Below are positions 63,401-64,000 of a stretch of 64,000 nucleotides of DNA, in pieces. The notes beneath the pieces were generated by a model. The model worked only from the letters and a program-made list of their open reading frames with translations. It made no database searches and was not told the origin of the DNA. Origin of the DNA: Plasmodium malariae (Eukaryota > Apicomplexa > Aconoidasida > Haemosporida > Plasmodiidae); the NCBI RefSeq assembly GCF_900090045.1, contig NC_041781.1, positions 1,529,501-1,593,500 on the forward strand. Reading direction: 5' to 3'. Position 1 is the first letter of the stretch. The number at the start of each line of letters is the position of its first letter. The position numbers and the translations under genes are program-made.

Positions 63401-64000
63401 ATACTTATAATTTGTATAGGATTAAAATGCATTAACAGTTCTTGATATAAATTTTTACCAGTTTGTCCTCCACTTTTTACATTAACAAATATTAAAAAAA
63501 ATTTTTTACTACTTCTCACTTGGTAAATAGGTAAATGGATTGGAAAAAAATTTAATATAAAATTAATATGTACAGGAATAATAATATTCTTTTTTTTACA
63601 GTTCACATTTTTATATCTTTTTAATTTTTTCAAAGGATTAATAACATAATCAAAATAAAGAAGTTCTTTCGTGTCTTTTGCTAATGTTTTATGTGGCATC
63701 ATCATCATATCTTCCCTTTTTTCTACTATCTTCTTTTTGTTATCAATTTGGTCCATACCATAATTATTTAAAGAATTATAACTAAACAAAATATCATCTT
63801 TTTTTGTTTCTTCCTCTGTTACTTTATTATATGCATGTATTAAGAAATCTATTAACACATTTTCCTTAATAAATACTTCATAAGGGTATAGTAAGTATTT
63901 ATTATTATTATATGTACATACTATATTTTTGTGTTCATTTTTAGCATCTTTAATTCTTCTTTTAGAAAAATGTTTATTTACACATTTTACATGGAAACAT
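60475..64000 (-). CDS. Diacylglycerol kinase, 5' end outside the window
   Basis: The minus frame is open from 60475 to the window edge; GTG at 63858 is not the start, because coding text continues upstream to 64000. DAG kinases phosphorylate diacylglycerol to phosphatidic acid, a signal for microneme secretion in apicomplexans. The catalytic domain is split. FLIFVNVKSGGQTGKNLYQE with CGGDGT lies near residues 121-185 of the visible part; PIGILPLGTGNDLSISLGWG comes only about 530 residues later. Between them is a charged, Asn-rich, repeat-bearing insertion. The accessory domain follows: FDIGIISRLALHFDNIRKKF, FNSRIGNKILYGEIGFRDFF, INIPHFLGGVKIW, and the end FQYDGEPAFLNIHKLHF. That accessory pattern is what favours DAG kinase over sphingosine kinase. 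No C1 domain is visible in this part. Confidence 0.9.
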   Translation of the reverse strand, partial: CFHVKCVNKHFSKRRIKDAKNEHKNIVCTYNNNKYLLYPYEVFIKENVLIDFLIHAYNKVTEEETKKDDILFSYNSLNNYGMDQIDNKKKIVEKREDMMMMPHKTLAKDTKELLYFDYVINPLKKLKRYKNVNCKKKNIIIPVHINFILNFFPIHLPIYQVRSSKKFFLIFVNVKSGGQTGKNLYQELLMHFNPIQIISIRNQKNVLNALNMYKEMFYLNKVILLLCGGDGTISIFVDTLIKFFSSQLVYDSKKEKKKNTHVGNTNENIFFIRGLFLNKTIKNIKEKLKHNKDMLRKKWNNKGNTQMNKDSNIFSIRESEEKTIKTDDSTMNERRTEDVLLFRDHPRAHKGEHLTISGECVGSRSAYYSPAAPLVSSTSSAHAAFSAVNYFHSDVHNNDIIDEVGRGTPNAGANMDINTDLNSDMNSDMNSGMNSGMNCGINRGINSGMNSEVISGLNSDLSIDLKNDLNNLDKWKKRNKYNYILKKLKKFKKKSTKEEDICRESTIKSFPNGNSMTDNCKSSNPLIYRKKEENNGDSYLSTKGVENERMYKNILYHDYKEKTASTCFSTKTGLNETSVSYYREGEEIFSAYINNVNGTNNCNRCYNSICDKCRVNKDDHLGNENNNKGNNHNGKENVKNASEQRKYIKKNKNKTKESLHIKEVPYANDSDNNSVYKIDNGYKIIVRKRDGETRVVGDQYNCSKKEVVCSTQTEEGKGQGLELELGQEIKLGEEVKLVKEKKGEKRKKKKLSLESCISNTPIGILPLGTGNDLSISLGWGSGYNNGLFFYLNKIKNSKNELVDIWNIKGYDLDKNIILNNSFINYFDIGIISRLALHFDNIRKKFPHFFNSRIGNKILYGEIGFRDFFFNTYKYKLNENIKIYCDGKKINIDEDLESVCLINIPHFLGGVKIWKEDELEKNYYSDVEREQQHRGEGEEEDGNEDVDVDIIDDIDTDGDIDMHDKVDKKKKAKLKLSSNKVSSLGCPKHIHDYDSFSYNDDVRAERHSRSCHPKLNKNIDNSYRAGKKGVTKRCAYKYYDKHEYALPELKKNYESIKKQEKKSEDNEESPKNDKPLDCSNIYKSYRLDFYKQKKGQQKFRKQRTDDKVIEVIGFRNMFHLVQVQIGMSKAIKLCQGSDIVVKIDKKFIESKNKMYFQYDGEPAFLNIHKLHFTHK
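62600..62760 (-). repeat. NSDMNSGM coding repeat in the DAG-kinase insertion
   Basis: 12-base units encode Asn-Ser-Asp/Gly-Met and variants (NSDM, NSGM, NCGI, NRGI, NSEV), about fourteen copies, in the insertion between the two halves of the kinase domain. Confidence 0.88.

Overview
The window is nuclear chromosome sequence from a malaria parasite (genus Plasmodium). It is very AT-rich, with long poly-A/T and (TA)n tracts, short AT-rich introns with GT..AG ends, and coding regions full of Asn, Lys and Ser tracts. The anchor genes are a CLAG/RhopH1 rhoptry gene and a tandem pair of merozoite surface protein genes (MSP1 paralog, then MSP1). The low GC, the presence of the MSP1 paralog and the MSP1 C-terminal EGF sequence fit Plasmodium malariae or its close relative P. 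brasilianum. That species call is from memory and inference, not from a search.

Layout. 0-2.7 kb: no gene seen. 2.7-5.2 kb: an 846-aa protein of unknown function with an Arg/Ser-rich stretch and a poly-Ser tract (+). 7.0-13.8 kb: ten-exon CLAG gene (+). 14.4-15.8 kb: SPEF1-type calponin-homology protein (-). 17.9-19.2 kb: putatively N-myristoylated protein with degenerate EF-hands (-). 20.4-21.1 kb: two candidate tiny genes, convergent. 21.5-22.7 kb: MDR/quinone-oxidoreductase-like protein (-). 23.3-23.6 kb: COX16-like mitochondrial assembly factor (-). 25.2-26.5 kb: six-exon small membrane protein (+). 26.9-27.5 kb: possible small multi-exon gene. 27.8-29.6 kb: PLOD/procollagen-type glycosyltransferase (+). 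30.2-33.8 kb: organellar helical-repeat protein with a KOW-like N-terminus (-). 34.5-37.4 kb: five-exon DRC3-like leucine-rich-repeat protein (-). 39.9-45.3 kb: MSP1 paralog (+). 48.2-53.6 kb: MSP1 (+). 55.3-59.5 kb: eight-exon SANT/Myb plus CHY-zinc-finger protein (+). 60.5-64.0 kb: diacylglycerol kinase (-), whose 5' end lies beyond the window.

How the genes fit together. CLAG, MSP1P and MSP1 are invasion-stage genes: CLAG belongs to the RhopH complex, and the two MSPs are GPI-anchored merozoite surface proteins. The SPEF1-like and DRC3-like proteins belong to families of the microtubule axoneme, which in Plasmodium exists only in the male gamete. COX16 and the helical-repeat protein point to organelles. 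The rest are housekeeping or unknown.

The most notable observations are these. MSP1 carries a Gly-X-Y (collagen-like) repeat that is interrupted by two single-base deletions, so the gene as written needs three reading frames. All nine CLAG introns are phase 1, and several hold minisatellites. A PLOD-type glycosyltransferase without a dioxygenase domain lies 20 kb from that collagen-like tract. Several very small spliced genes may have been missed. All exon boundaries were read by eye from splice signals and frame continuity.
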